From: Parvularcula lutaonensis
Lineage (GTDB): Bacteria; Pseudomonadota; Alphaproteobacteria; Caulobacterales; Parvularculaceae
Reading direction: 5' to 3'
DNA: 64,000 bases
NCBI RefSeq assembly: GCF_014651915.1
Contig: NZ_BMXU01000001.1
Location: 124,001 to 188,000 of the forward strand
The translations under genes were made by a program, and so were the position numbers. Shown here in pieces: positions 1 through 8,554 of this stretch. How positions within the stretch are numbered: position 1 is the first letter of the stretch; the number at the start of each line of letters is the position of its first letter. The notes beneath the pieces are model-generated. The model did not search any database. It saw nothing but the letters and a program-made list of their open reading frames with translations, and was not told where the DNA came from.

Positions 1-446
1 GTGACGTGCCGCAGGACGATCTCGTCAACATCGTTGCCGATATTCAGACCTCGAGCCTGCCCGTCTTCCCGTCCGGGACCTATCAGGAGATGGTCGCGAC
101 CGGGACGCTGGGCCTGATCGAGAGCCCAGAGCTTCTCGAAGCGCTGGTCCAGTTCGACCAGAAGATCGAGCCGATCAATGCCGCATTCCTGTCGCAGATG
201 CAGTCGATCGACGACAATGCCGAGATGATGCTGCGCTATGCGGAATTCGACGCCGTGGTCGATGAAGACGGGAACTACAGCCAACGGATCATCGGTGTCG
301 ATCTGGAAGGTATGCGGAGCGATCCGGAAGTCGCGGGCGCCATCCTGAGCTTTTTCGGGTTTTACGAAGGGATGGCCCTGGTAAGCGGGATCCAGAGGGA
401 CGACGCCAATCGCGTGATGCGGGAGATCGAAGCCTATGACGAGTGA
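1..446 (+). CDS. Hypothetical protein, 3' part only
   Basis: The frame is already open at the first base, so the true start probably lies before the window, although a GTG at position 6 could in principle serve. The visible ~146 residues are acidic and helical with no membrane segment or recognisable catalytic motif. The stretch around TYQEMVATGTLGLI, followed by a helix that ends near the middle, loosely recalls the C-terminal part of DUF6090-like proteins, but this is only an impression. Its last 11 bases overlap the thioesterase gene that follows, which suggests translational coupling. Confidence 0.55.
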   Translation, partial: DVPQDDLVNIVADIQTSSLPVFPSGTYQEMVATGTLGLIESPELLEALVQFDQKIEPINAAFLSQMQSIDDNAEMMLRYAEFDAVVDEDGNYSQRIIGVDLEGMRSDPEVAGAILSFFGFYEGMALVSGIQRDDANRVMREIEAYDE

Positions 447-855
447 GCCCTCCGTAGTCTCCGCCGAAGAGATCAATGCGTTTCTGGCCAAAGGCTTCGA
501 AAGCGGCAGCTTGCCTGACGTCAAGCTGGCGGAGAGGGATCGCGTGATCCTTCGCCTCGACTGCGGCGCCGAGCACCTGCGTCCGGGTGGTTTCGTCTCC
601 GGGCCGACCCAGATGACGATGGCCGATACGGCGGCCTATGTAGCCGTCTTTACCCGGATGGGCCTGACGCCCATGGCCCTGACCTCAAATCTCAACATCA
701 ATTTCCTCCGCCCCTGCCAGAGCACGTGGCTGGAAGCGGAGTGCCGTGTGCTGAAGTTCGGCCGTGCGAGTGTCGTGTCTGAGGTCAACCTGCGCGGCGA
801 AGCATCAGACAAAGCAGTCAGCCACGCCACCGTCACCTATGTCCTGCCACGCTAG
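436..855 (+). CDS. PaaI-type hotdog-fold thioesterase
   Basis: A 139-residue protein of the size typical of single-hotdog PaaI/YbgC-like acyl-CoA thioesterases. The central helix begins at about residue 55 with HLRPGGFVSGPTQMTMAD, where the conserved G-G and the acidic residue on the hotdog helix are present, and the rest is predicted beta sheet ending in SHATVTYVLP. Members of this family hydrolyse acyl-CoA thioesters in the cytoplasm; the substrate cannot be read from the sequence. The ATG overlaps the preceding gene, so the two are likely co-transcribed. Confidence 0.8.
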   Translation: MTSEPSVVSAEEINAFLAKGFESGSLPDVKLAERDRVILRLDCGAEHLRPGGFVSGPTQMTMADTAAYVAVFTRMGLTPMALTSNLNINFLRPCQSTWLEAECRVLKFGRASVVSEVNLRGEASDKAVSHATVTYVLPR

Positions 856-874
856 AAGCATGGGCGGATAAGTC

Positions 875-2746
875 CTAGCCGGTCCGCTTCTTCCTCGCCT
901 TGTAGGGCTTGCCCGTATCGAGCCGCTTGCGCGGGCCCTGACCGTCGGTCGGCTTCTTGCTTTTCTTCGGCTTGCGTTTGAGGGCAGGCGGGGTGTCGGC
1001 AAGGACCGCGGTGTCTTCGGGACGCCAGGGTTTGTCCGTCTTCGGCTTGTCGGACTTCGCCGTGTCAAAGCGGGGCTTGTTGCTCTTTCCGGAGGTCCTG
1101 CCGCGCGGTTTGAAGGGCGGTTTCGGACCACGGCGTTCCGCCGGCGGAGGGCCTTTGGCGAGCCGGGCTTCAATGCCTTCCTCGATCTGCTTGCCGCGTT
1201 CCATGCCGATCAGGAAGTCGGAGGCACCCTCGGCATCGAGCTGGACGAAGGTTGTCTCTTCCTGGATGCGGATCGCACCGATGGCGCCTTTTCTGATGCC
1301 GGTGTTCTTGCAGAGCATCGGCAGGAGCCAGCGCGGCTCCGCGCGCTGTTTGCGGCCGACGGTCAGGGTGATCCAGACGGCGTCCTCGATCTCGTCGCGC
1401 TTCTTGCGCTCGCGCGGCTTGGTGGTTTCAGCGACCTCTGAGATCTCTTCGGGTGCCGAGCGGCCTGCCTGGTGCATACGGACGATGGCGGCTGCGAGAT
1501 GTTCGGCGGAGTAGGCTTCGGCGATGCGCGAGGCGAGATCGCTTGGCTCTGCCTCTTCGGTCAGGACCGGATCGGAGAGCAGGCGTTGATCATCCCTCGC
1601 TCGGACTTCGTCGGCAGAGGGAGGGCTCGACCAGTGCGCATCGACCTTCACCTCGGCGAGGAGGCGCTCAACAAAACGGCGGGCGCGGGGCGGGACGATG
1701 AGGACGCTGGTGCCCTTGCGGCCTGCGCGGCCTGTCCGGCCCGAGCGGTGGAGGAGGCCTTCGCGGTTCTTCGGCAGGTCGGCGTGGATGACGAGTTCGA
1801 GGCCGGGGAGGTCGATGCCTCTCGCGGCAACGTCGGTGGCAACGCAGACCCTCGCCCTGCCGTCACGCATGGCCTGGAGGGCGTTGGTGCGCTCCTGCTG
1901 GCTGAGCTCTCCGGAAAGGCTGACTACGGAGAAACCGCGATTGGCGAGACGGCTTGTCAGGCGGGCGACGGCTGCACGGGTGGAGCAGAAGACGATCGCG
2001 TTCTCCGCCTCGTGAAAACGCAGGGTGTTGATGATCGCGCGCTCTGTATCGTGCTGGGCGGTGAGCATCGCGTGGTAGGCGATGTCGTCGTGCTGGCGCT
2101 GGGGACCGCTGGCGGAGATGCGCAGGGCGTCCGTCTGGTACTTGCCTGCGAGCTTGGCGATGCCGCCCGCGACGGTGGCCGAGAACATCAGGGTGCGGCG
2201 TTCTTCGGGGCAGGCTTCGAGGATGGCCTCGAGTTCTTCGCGGAAGCCGAGGTTCAGCATTTCGTCGGCTTCGTCGAGGACGACTGCCCGGAGGTTGTCG
2301 AGCCTCAGGGCGTAGCGGTTGATGTGGTCGACCAGGCGGCCAGGGGTGCCGACAACGATCTGGGCCCCCCGGCCAAGGGCCTGGCGTTCCGCGCGGACGT
2401 CCATGCCGCCGACGCAGGTGGCGACCTTCACGCCAGCCTCGGCGTAGAGCCAGCTCAGCTCCCGCGCGACCTGCATGGCGAGCTCGCGGGTCGGGGCCAC
2501 GGCGAGGGCGACGGGGTCACCCGCGGGGGGCAGGTGGCCAGCCTCGTCGAGGAGATCGGCGCCGAGGGCGAGGCCGAAGGCGACGGTCTTGCCTGAGCCT
2601 GTCTGGGCCGAGACAAGGAGGTCGCGGCCAGCGAGCTCGGGGGCGAGCATCGAATCCTGAACCTCGGTGAGGGTGTCATAGCCCTTTGATTTCAGGGCGC
2701 GAAAGAGGACGGGCGGGAGGCCCGGCGCGTCAGTAATGGCGGTCAT
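875..2746 (-). CDS. DEAD-box RNA helicase with DbpA-type RNA-binding domain
   Basis: A 623-residue ATP-dependent RNA helicase. The motifs appear in order: Q-motif region near residues 14-32, Walker A AQTGSGKT (about 47-54), PTRELA, GTPGR, DEAD, SAT, ARGID and HRSGRTGRAG. After the two RecA lobes comes a DbpA/CsdA-like RNA-binding domain (about 455-530, with VWITLTVGRKQRAEPRW), then a Lys/Arg/Pro-rich disordered tail, as usual for alphaproteobacterial homologues thought to act in ribosome assembly or cold adaptation. It stands alone, convergent with the thioesterase gene. The exact member (DeaD, CsdA or DbpA) is not assigned. Confidence 0.93.
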   Translation of the reverse strand: MTAITDAPGLPPVLFRALKSKGYDTLTEVQDSMLAPELAGRDLLVSAQTGSGKTVAFGLALGADLLDEAGHLPPAGDPVALAVAPTRELAMQVARELSWLYAEAGVKVATCVGGMDVRAERQALGRGAQIVVGTPGRLVDHINRYALRLDNLRAVVLDEADEMLNLGFREELEAILEACPEERRTLMFSATVAGGIAKLAGKYQTDALRISASGPQRQHDDIAYHAMLTAQHDTERAIINTLRFHEAENAIVFCSTRAAVARLTSRLANRGFSVVSLSGELSQQERTNALQAMRDGRARVCVATDVAARGIDLPGLELVIHADLPKNREGLLHRSGRTGRAGRKGTSVLIVPPRARRFVERLLAEVKVDAHWSSPPSADEVRARDDQRLLSDPVLTEEAEPSDLASRIAEAYSAEHLAAAIVRMHQAGRSAPEEISEVAETTKPRERKKRDEIEDAVWITLTVGRKQRAEPRWLLPMLCKNTGIRKGAIGAIRIQEETTFVQLDAEGASDFLIGMERGKQIEEGIEARLAKGPPPAERRGPKPPFKPRGRTSGKSNKPRFDTAKSDKPKTDKPWRPEDTAVLADTPPALKRKPKKSKKPTDGQGPRKRLDTGKPYKARKKRTG

Positions 2747-2911
2747 GGGTTGTCCAATGCGGTCGGGGCCGGCGGGCAGGATGGCCCGGCATCGGCCGCT
2801 CCTGCCTCGCAGCAGGAAGAATTCGTTGGACGCCCCTAGTCGAGACTTGACCGGAATGCACGCATTGATTCGTGGGGGTTTGTTGAGGTGGTTGGCGCTC
2901 CGATATCTCAG

Positions 2912-3034
2912 CCCGTCATCCCGGACGCCGGAGGCGAGCCGGGACCCATGGACTGCTGCTGCCGTCGGGCGCGCTCGCTCACTCTTTCAGCGATGGGTCC
3001 CGGATATTCGCTGCGCGAATTCCGGGATGACGGG
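2912..3034. repeat. Nested imperfect palindrome, REP-like intergenic repeat
   Basis: Two nested inverted repeats can be read by eye. The outer arms are cccgtcatcccgg (2912-2924) and its exact complement (3022-3034); the inner arms are ccgggacccat (2939-2949) and its exact complement (2993-3003). It lies in the ~580-bp gap between the helicase and the S41-like lipoprotein, in which I see no gene. This CCCGTCATCCCGG/GGGTCCCGG type is familiar as a dispersed intergenic repeat in alphaproteobacteria; other copies would be expected elsewhere in the genome but cannot be seen here. Confidence 0.75.
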
Positions 3035-3325
3035 TGGAGAGGAGCAGCGCCGATATCCGCCCGTGGGCGGTTTTTGGGAACTCAGGGACCGGAGCGGACG
3101 CTAGGGCTCGCTTCTAATGTAATTTGTATGCGGGCCGTTCGCGTCCGCTCCCGGTGTTTTAGCGAGGGGCCCACAGAGCACTTTAAGCCCTCGTCCAGCG
3201 CCCAGGGTTGTCATCCTAGAGCGAAGGAACACCGCCCCGCTGCCAAACCGTGACGAACCCGGATTGTCCTGAACAGCAGCAGGGACGGGTAGGATACGCT
3301 GGCTGGAGCGGGCGGGGATAAGTCC

Positions 3326-4177
3326 CTAGCGGAGGAGGGCTGCGCGGGCGGCGGTCGCAGCGTCATCGCTCTCGATGTCCGGCGTCAGGCCGCTGCCCTG
3401 CCAGCTTTCGCCGCCGGGACCGAGAAGCTCGCCGGTGCGGATGAGAAGGATGTCGCCCTCAAGGCCCAGGGGGCGCACGGTCTTGATCCCGGCTTCGCCA
3501 AAGGAGGTCTTTCCGACGAGGAGGGCGTCACGGCGGGAGCGGAGGGCGAGCGCGACGAATTCTGCGCCGGTTGCGGTCTTCTCGTTGATCAGTACGGCGA
3601 TGGGTTTTCCGTCGAGGATGTCGCCGAGCTCCGCGATGTAGATGCGTGGATCGGCTCTCTCGCGGCTGCGGTAGGAGCCGAGGGGGCCGCCGCTGACGAA
3701 GAAGTTGGCGATGCTGATGGCGCTGTCGAGAAGTCCGCCCTGATGATCGCGCAGGTCAATGATGAGGTGCTCTGCACCTTGATCGAGGGCTTTGGCGACT
3801 TTGGCTTTGATCGTGGCGGGCGACTGGGCGTTGAACGGGCCGGGCGTGATCGTGGCGATGGTGCCGTCCAGCGAAAGCTCCGTGTTCTGCGTGTCGGGCT
3901 GTTCTTTCGCCCGTTGCTCCATCGACGCGTAGGTCACGTATTCGATGCGGTCGTTGAGGCCGAGGGCAGTGAGGATCTCGGAAATTTCCGTCGTGCCCTG
4001 ATCGTTGAGCGCGTTGAGCGTCACCTCGTCAGGCTCGAAGGCGGGGTAGGCCTGGCGGACGGCGATCTTGTGGATCTTGTCGGCGGTGGTGGAGGTCGGC
4101 GCGGCGGGGTGCGGTTCCGGCGCGCTGGTCGTTGCGCAGGCCGCGAGAGCCAATGCAGCTGCGAGAAGGCGGATCAT
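3326..4177 (-). CDS. S41 (tail-specific protease)-like lipoprotein with degenerate active site
   Basis: A 283-residue lipoprotein with a short signal peptide and lipobox LAAC (Cys14), so probably anchored in the periplasm. Residues ~100-270 follow the C-terminal processing peptidase (S41) core: IIDLRDHQGG, then NEKTATGAEF and VGKTSFGEAG. In active S41 enzymes these two segments carry the nucleophile Ser (SASASEI) and the general-base Lys (TFGKG); here the aligned residues are Thr203 and Glu228, so classical catalysis looks lost. An upstream in-frame GTG at 4219 would add 14 residues; the ATG at 4177 gives the more normal lipoprotein signal. Confidence 0.75.
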   Translation of the reverse strand: MIRLLAAALALAACATTSAPEPHPAAPTSTTADKIHKIAVRQAYPAFEPDEVTLNALNDQGTTEISEILTALGLNDRIEYVTYASMEQRAKEQPDTQNTELSLDGTIATITPGPFNAQSPATIKAKVAKALDQGAEHLIIDLRDHQGGLLDSAISIANFFVSGGPLGSYRSRERADPRIYIAELGDILDGKPIAVLINEKTATGAEFVALALRSRRDALLVGKTSFGEAGIKTVRPLGLEGDILLIRTGELLGPGGESWQGSGLTPDIESDDAATAARAALLR

Positions 4178-4272
4178 GAGATTTATCAGTCGTCGGATAG
4201 TGTAAGAGGTGGCCTTCACCCGAAATCGGAGATTTTGACCTCTCCCCGAGGGCGAGGTTGGGGGCGTACGGA

Positions 4273-5283
4273 TCAGCGTTCGGTGAGTTTGAACTCGATG
4301 CGGCGGTTGATGGCGAGGCTGGCGGGGTCGCGGCCCGGGACGAGGGGTTGGTGCTCGCCGAAGCCTGCGGCGACGAGCCGTTTCGGCGGGACGCCTTGGC
4401 TCTCGAGATATTGGACGACCGAGATCGCCCGCTCGGCGGAGAGGTGCCAGTTCGAGTCATAGAGCAAGCGGCAGGCCGGGCCGAGGGGCTCCTGGTCGGC
4501 GTGGCCATCCACGCGGAGGATCCATGCGATTTCGGAGGGGATCTGGCCGCGGATCTCAAGAAGCACGTCAGCAAGTTTCTTCAGTTCAATCCGTCCTTGT
4601 GCGGAAAGAGAGGCGGAGCAGCTTCCGAAGAGGACATCGCTTTCAAAGACGAAGCGGTCACCGACGACGCGAATGTCATCGCGGTCGCCAAGGGCCTCAC
4701 GCAGGGCTTCGAAGAAGCGTGAGCGGACTTCGGCCAGCTCCTGCACTTTCCTTGCAAGGGCGGCATTGAGCCGGGTGGAGAGGTTCTCGATCTGCGCCTG
4801 CTGTTCGAGATCTTTCGCCTCGGCGGCTTCCAGTGCTTCTTGAAGGCTGGCCAGCTGTTTCCTGAGCGCTGCGAGCTGGGCGTTGAGGGTGGCGATTTCG
4901 GAGGCCTGCTCTTCGGTCAGGGCCTTTTCGGCTTCGAGTTCTTCGGCGCTGGCGGCGATGGCACTGCCTGCAACGGCAAGTTCTTCCGTGAGCTGCGCAA
5001 TGCGGGCCTCGCCCTCGGCGAGCTCATCCTCGAGGGTCGCAATCCTGAGTTCGAGGCGGGTCTTGTCGGCCCGGGCGAGGCCGAGGTCCTCGGCCAGCTT
5101 GGCGATCTGGGCGCGGAGGGAGTTAAGCTCGGTATCCTTCTGGGTGAGCTCCTCGCCAAGATAGAACTGCGCCACCACGAAAAGCGACAGCACCACCATC
5201 AGGACAAGGATCAGGCTCGACAGGCCATCGACGAAGCCTGGCCATATGGCGGCGTCACCGCCGCGGGAACGGCGCCGGGCCAT
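4273..5283 (-). CDS. MotB/OmpA-like peptidoglycan-binding membrane protein
   Basis: A 336-residue inner-membrane protein with a cytoplasmic N-terminus, one membrane segment (about residues 18-38) that starts with an Asp in a MotB-like position, a long Glu/Ala/Leu-rich coiled coil (about 45-190), and a C-terminal OmpA/MotB peptidoglycan-binding domain (about 225-336, with RVDGHAD and SAERAISVVQYL). It is the partner of the MotA/ExbB-like gene immediately upstream (3-bp gap). Such pairs form ion-driven stator complexes. No other flagellar, Tol-Pal or Zorya genes are nearby, so the work done by this stator is unknown. Confidence 0.85.
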   Translation of the reverse strand: MARRRSRGGDAAIWPGFVDGLSSLILVLMVVLSLFVVAQFYLGEELTQKDTELNSLRAQIAKLAEDLGLARADKTRLELRIATLEDELAEGEARIAQLTEELAVAGSAIAASAEELEAEKALTEEQASEIATLNAQLAALRKQLASLQEALEAAEAKDLEQQAQIENLSTRLNAALARKVQELAEVRSRFFEALREALGDRDDIRVVGDRFVFESDVLFGSCSASLSAQGRIELKKLADVLLEIRGQIPSEIAWILRVDGHADQEPLGPACRLLYDSNWHLSAERAISVVQYLESQGVPPKRLVAAGFGEHQPLVPGRDPASLAINRRIEFKLTER

Positions 5284-5286
5284 CGC

Positions 5287-6225
5287 TTAGCGACCCTTCG
5301 GAGCTTTGCCCTCGAGGAGGGTGCGGCCGAGCTGGCGAATTTCCTGCTGCACCGCGCCTGCGCCTTCGTGCTGGGCGGAGGCGAGGCGGGAAATCGCCTT
5401 CTCAAGGCGATCGAGGGTCGCGTCGATGTCGGCTTCGGAATAGCTGGCCGACGCGCCGCCGGATCCGGCGGTGGTGGTGTCGGTGATTCCCGAGAGCCAG
5501 TCTTCGAGGTCGGAATAGAAGCGGTTTTGCGCCTGGCCGGCCTGGATATCGAGGAGGCCGAGGACGAGAGAGCCACCGAGCCCGAAGAGCGACGAGCTGA
5601 ACGCCGTGCCCATACCGGAAAGCGGCTCGTTGAGATTGGCGATGAGGCTTCCGACCGCGTCGGAGCCATTGCCGTTCGAGGTACCAGCGAGGCTGCCAAT
5701 GACGTCTGAGACGCCATTCACGGTCTGGAGGAGGCCCCAGAAGGTGCCGAGCAGGCCGAGGAAGACGAGAAGGTTGGTGGCGTAGCGGCCGATCTCGCGG
5801 CCTTCGTCGATGCGCAGACCAACCGAGTCGAGGATGGCACGGGTCGAGGCTTGGGACAGCCTGCCGCCGCGCTCGTCGGCGTCGAGAAGCATCCGCGAAA
5901 CTGCGGTGATGAGCATCGGCGCGCGGGGAAGCCGGGTGCGCGAAGGGTCGACGGAGTTCCGGAAACTATTGATCCAGCTGACCGCCGGGCTGACCATCAT
6001 CGCCTGGCGCAAATTGTACATCACGCCGATCAGCAGGACGAAGATGATGAGGCCGTTGAGATAGGGGTTGGCGTTGAACGCCTCGATCAGGAGATCGTTC
6101 GGCTGCGGGCTGAAGGGTGAGAGGTACCAGACGATCGCACCGACGAGGGCCAGCACGATGAGCATGTTGAGGACAGCTCCGCCTGCCCCGGTGAAACGGA
6201 CCGAGCGGTCGAGCGAACGCGCCAT
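5287..6225 (-). CDS. MotA/TolQ/ExbB-type proton-channel protein
   Basis: A 312-residue membrane protein with membrane segments near residues 20-37, 55-70, ~150-175 and ~205-230. The last two, around TNLLVFLGLLGTFWGLLQTV and GMGTAFSSSLFGLGGSLVLG, match the MotA/TolQ/ExbB pore signature. A helical cytoplasmic tail follows. It is the first gene of a two-gene operon with the MotB/OmpA-like protein. The pair is common in alphaproteobacteria as an uncharacterised non-flagellar stator. Confidence 0.86.
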   Translation of the reverse strand: MARSLDRSVRFTGAGGAVLNMLIVLALVGAIVWYLSPFSPQPNDLLIEAFNANPYLNGLIIFVLLIGVMYNLRQAMMVSPAVSWINSFRNSVDPSRTRLPRAPMLITAVSRMLLDADERGGRLSQASTRAILDSVGLRIDEGREIGRYATNLLVFLGLLGTFWGLLQTVNGVSDVIGSLAGTSNGNGSDAVGSLIANLNEPLSGMGTAFSSSLFGLGGSLVLGLLDIQAGQAQNRFYSDLEDWLSGITDTTTAGSGGASASYSEADIDATLDRLEKAISRLASAQHEGAGAVQQEIRQLGRTLLEGKAPKGR

Positions 6226-6305
6226 GAAGATCTTCCCCTGACCAAGACCTCCACTATGCAGGGAATGGGCCGGATAGTGAAGAGTTAACAGGGGCGGCTT
6301 TCGCG

Positions 6306-7889
6306 TTAACCGGCTTTCGGCTTGAGATCAGAGACTTTGACTGCGCCGAGGAGGAGGCTGACGAGGCCGTAGCCCACGGCTCCTGCGCCTGCGAGGGCGA
6401 AGAGGAGGAGCCAGCTCTGGCCGAGGAAGACGGCTTCGAGGGCTTCGCGGTTGCCGAGGGCGTACCAAAGGCCTGTGACGAGGCCTGCCGTGGCAACGGT
6501 CATGGCGAGGAGCCTCGGGATCAGGGGCTTCCAGTTGAGGATGCCGCGCCTGTGCAGGGTGGTGGAGAGAAGCATGACCTCGGTCCAGCCAGCGATGACG
6601 GTGCCTGTGGGCACGCTCAGGAAGGCGATGAAGGGGAAGAGGCCGATGGAGATGACAGCGTTGATGGCGATCGCCGTGAGGGCGAAGCGCATCGGCGTCT
6701 TGGTGTCTTCGCGGGCGAAATAGGCGGCGGCGAACACCTTCTGAAGGACGAAAGCGGGGACGCCCCAGCCGAAGATGAAGAGGGCCGCGCCGACCATCTG
6801 GACGTCGGTGTCATTGAAGGCCGAGCCGCCTGCGCCGATGGATTTGGTGGCGGCGCCTGCGAGGTCTTGGAACAGGGCTTCGGCGATGAAGCTGCCGAGC
6901 ATGATGAGGCCCGCGGCGGCGGGCACGGCGAAGAAGAGGGCGGTGAGGACGCCCTGCTGCAGGGTGCGGGCGGCCTTGGTCTCGTCGCCCGATTTCACGG
7001 CCCTGCCGATGGCGGGCATGAGGACGACGCCGAGGGCGATGCCGATGATGCCGAGGGGGAGCTGGTAGAGCTGGTCGGCATAGGCCAGCCAGGCGACGGC
7101 ACCGATTTGCTGGCTGGCGATGTTGGTACCGACGATGGCGTTCACCTGCAGCGCCGAGGCGGCGATGAAGCCGGGTGTGCCAAGGGCGACCATGCGCTTG
7201 GCGGACGCTGTGATGCGGGGGATCCTGAGCCTGAGGAGGAGCTTCGACCGGCTGGCGCCCCAGACCAGCCAGAAAAGCTGGCTGATCCCTGCTGCTAGAA
7301 CGGCGAAGGAAAGGGTGAGGCCCGTCACCTCGACATCCATCTGCGCAGTGACGAGCATCGCGGAGATCATGCAGATGTTGAGAAGGAGCGGGGCGGCCGC
7401 GGCCACGGCGAAGCGGCCGATGGCGTTGAGCATGCCGCCATAGATCCCGACCACCGACATGCAGGCGAGGTAGGGGAACATGATGCGGGCGTAGAGCACT
7501 GCGAGGTTGAAGCGCTCGGGATCATCTCGGAAGCCGCTTGTCAGGATCGAGATCGCCACGGGCGTAAAGACCATGACGAGGCCCGACAGGACCGTCAGGA
7601 CCACCACGAGCCAGGCGAGAATATCTTCAGCGAAGCGGCGGGCCTCCTCGATGCCGCCCTCTGCTTCCTTTCCCTGGAAGAGGGGCACGAAGGCGGCCTG
7701 GAAGGCGCCTTCTGCAAGGAGGCGGCGGAACATGTTGGGCAGGCGGAAGGCGGCCATGAAGGCGTCGGCGACGGGGGTGCCTGAGGCGCCGATAATGCCT
7801 GCCATCATGAGCTGGCGCACGAAGCCCAAGAGCCGCGAGAGCAGGGTCAGTCCGGAAACGGTGGCCAGGGATTTGAGGAGTTTCGGCAA
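6306..7889 (-). CDS. murJ: Lipid II flippase MurJ (MviN)
   Basis: A 527-residue polytopic protein with about 14 membrane helices and the MurJ N-terminus SGLTLLSRLLGFVRQLMMA, then NMFRRLLAEGAFQAAFVPLF, a hallmark of the family. MurJ flips undecaprenyl-linked lipid II across the inner membrane for peptidoglycan synthesis. Length and helix pattern are normal for the family. In many alphaproteobacteria murJ sits next to glnD or trpS; here it is alone on the minus strand, about 80 bp from the MotA-like gene. Confidence 0.94.
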   Translation of the reverse strand: MPKLLKSLATVSGLTLLSRLLGFVRQLMMAGIIGASGTPVADAFMAAFRLPNMFRRLLAEGAFQAAFVPLFQGKEAEGGIEEARRFAEDILAWLVVVLTVLSGLVMVFTPVAISILTSGFRDDPERFNLAVLYARIMFPYLACMSVVGIYGGMLNAIGRFAVAAAAPLLLNICMISAMLVTAQMDVEVTGLTLSFAVLAAGISQLFWLVWGASRSKLLLRLRIPRITASAKRMVALGTPGFIAASALQVNAIVGTNIASQQIGAVAWLAYADQLYQLPLGIIGIALGVVLMPAIGRAVKSGDETKAARTLQQGVLTALFFAVPAAAGLIMLGSFIAEALFQDLAGAATKSIGAGGSAFNDTDVQMVGAALFIFGWGVPAFVLQKVFAAAYFAREDTKTPMRFALTAIAINAVISIGLFPFIAFLSVPTGTVIAGWTEVMLLSTTLHRRGILNWKPLIPRLLAMTVATAGLVTGLWYALGNREALEAVFLGQSWLLLFALAGAGAVGYGLVSLLLGAVKVSDLKPKAG

Positions 7890-8056
7890 GGGACGCCCGC
7901 CTGAGTACTGCGCCAGAAAGCCCGGAATAGGGCCTCGGGATTAACCAAACAAGAAATCCCTCGACCCGGCATTCTTATCATGTGCTGCGTTCGGCTTGCG
8001 CTATCCTTTCTGGAGCGCTCTGCTGCGCTGCATCAGCGTAAAGAGGCAGGGGGCCT

Positions 8057-8554
8057 ATGCGCGCAGAATTGATGGCCACGGCGCTGTGGACGCTGCTCGC
8101 GGCGTGCGGCGGCGAAGCAACCGGCGACCGCGCCTATCTAGACTCCGAAGGCCTGTGGGGCTGGCAGAACGGTGCGGGCTGCGAGGGGCTGAAGGATGCC
8201 GTCGAAGTCGACGGCAAGCGGATCGTTTTCTTCGAAGATGGCCGGCGGGTCGGGCGGGCGAAGCTTGTCGAGCGGACCTACGACACCGATGACGACGGCA
8301 GCGGCATGGGCACAGGCAGGGTGATGTTCGCCACGTGGACCTTCATCGCGCCGGATCCGCGGGCGCCATCCGACCTTGTCCGGCACGCCATGCGGTTCGA
8401 GGTCGAGCGGGACGGCGATCGGATCACGCGTCTTCGCGCGGTCGATACGCGGCGACTGATCGACCGCGCGAAGACCCAGCGGATCATCGACGAATCCCGC
8501 GCAGGCGATGGCCTTGCCCATTGCGACACGGGCGTGCCCCGCGCAACGGACTAG
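8057..8554 (+). CDS. Hypothetical lipoprotein
   Basis: A 165-residue protein with a short hydrophobic leader and the lipobox LLAAC followed by GGEATGD, so probably lipid-anchored. The remainder is polar and predicted beta-rich, with WGWQNGAGCEGL near the start and a Cys near the C-terminus (LAHCDTG) that might pair with it. I do not recognise the family. Its 3' end overlaps the stop of the converging metallopeptidase-like gene by 4 bases. Confidence 0.6.
   Translation: MRAELMATALWTLLAACGGEATGDRAYLDSEGLWGWQNGAGCEGLKDAVEVDGKRIVFFEDGRRVGRAKLVERTYDTDDDGSGMGTGRVMFATWTFIAPDPRAPSDLVRHAMRFEVERDGDRITRLRAVDTRRLIDRAKTQRIIDESRAGDGLAHCDTGVPRATD

Noticed and set aside
1472-2596. 374-codon open frame antisense to the DEAD-box helicase
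   Set aside because: Gly/Ala/Glu-rich shadow of a gene with all helicase motifs; no ribosome-binding site or domain.
4273-6225. Zorya-like (ZorA/ZorB) defence pair
   Set aside because: The MotA/MotB-like pair has the same two-part design, but no ZorC, ZorD or ZorE genes follow, and the pair sits among core genes on the chromosome.
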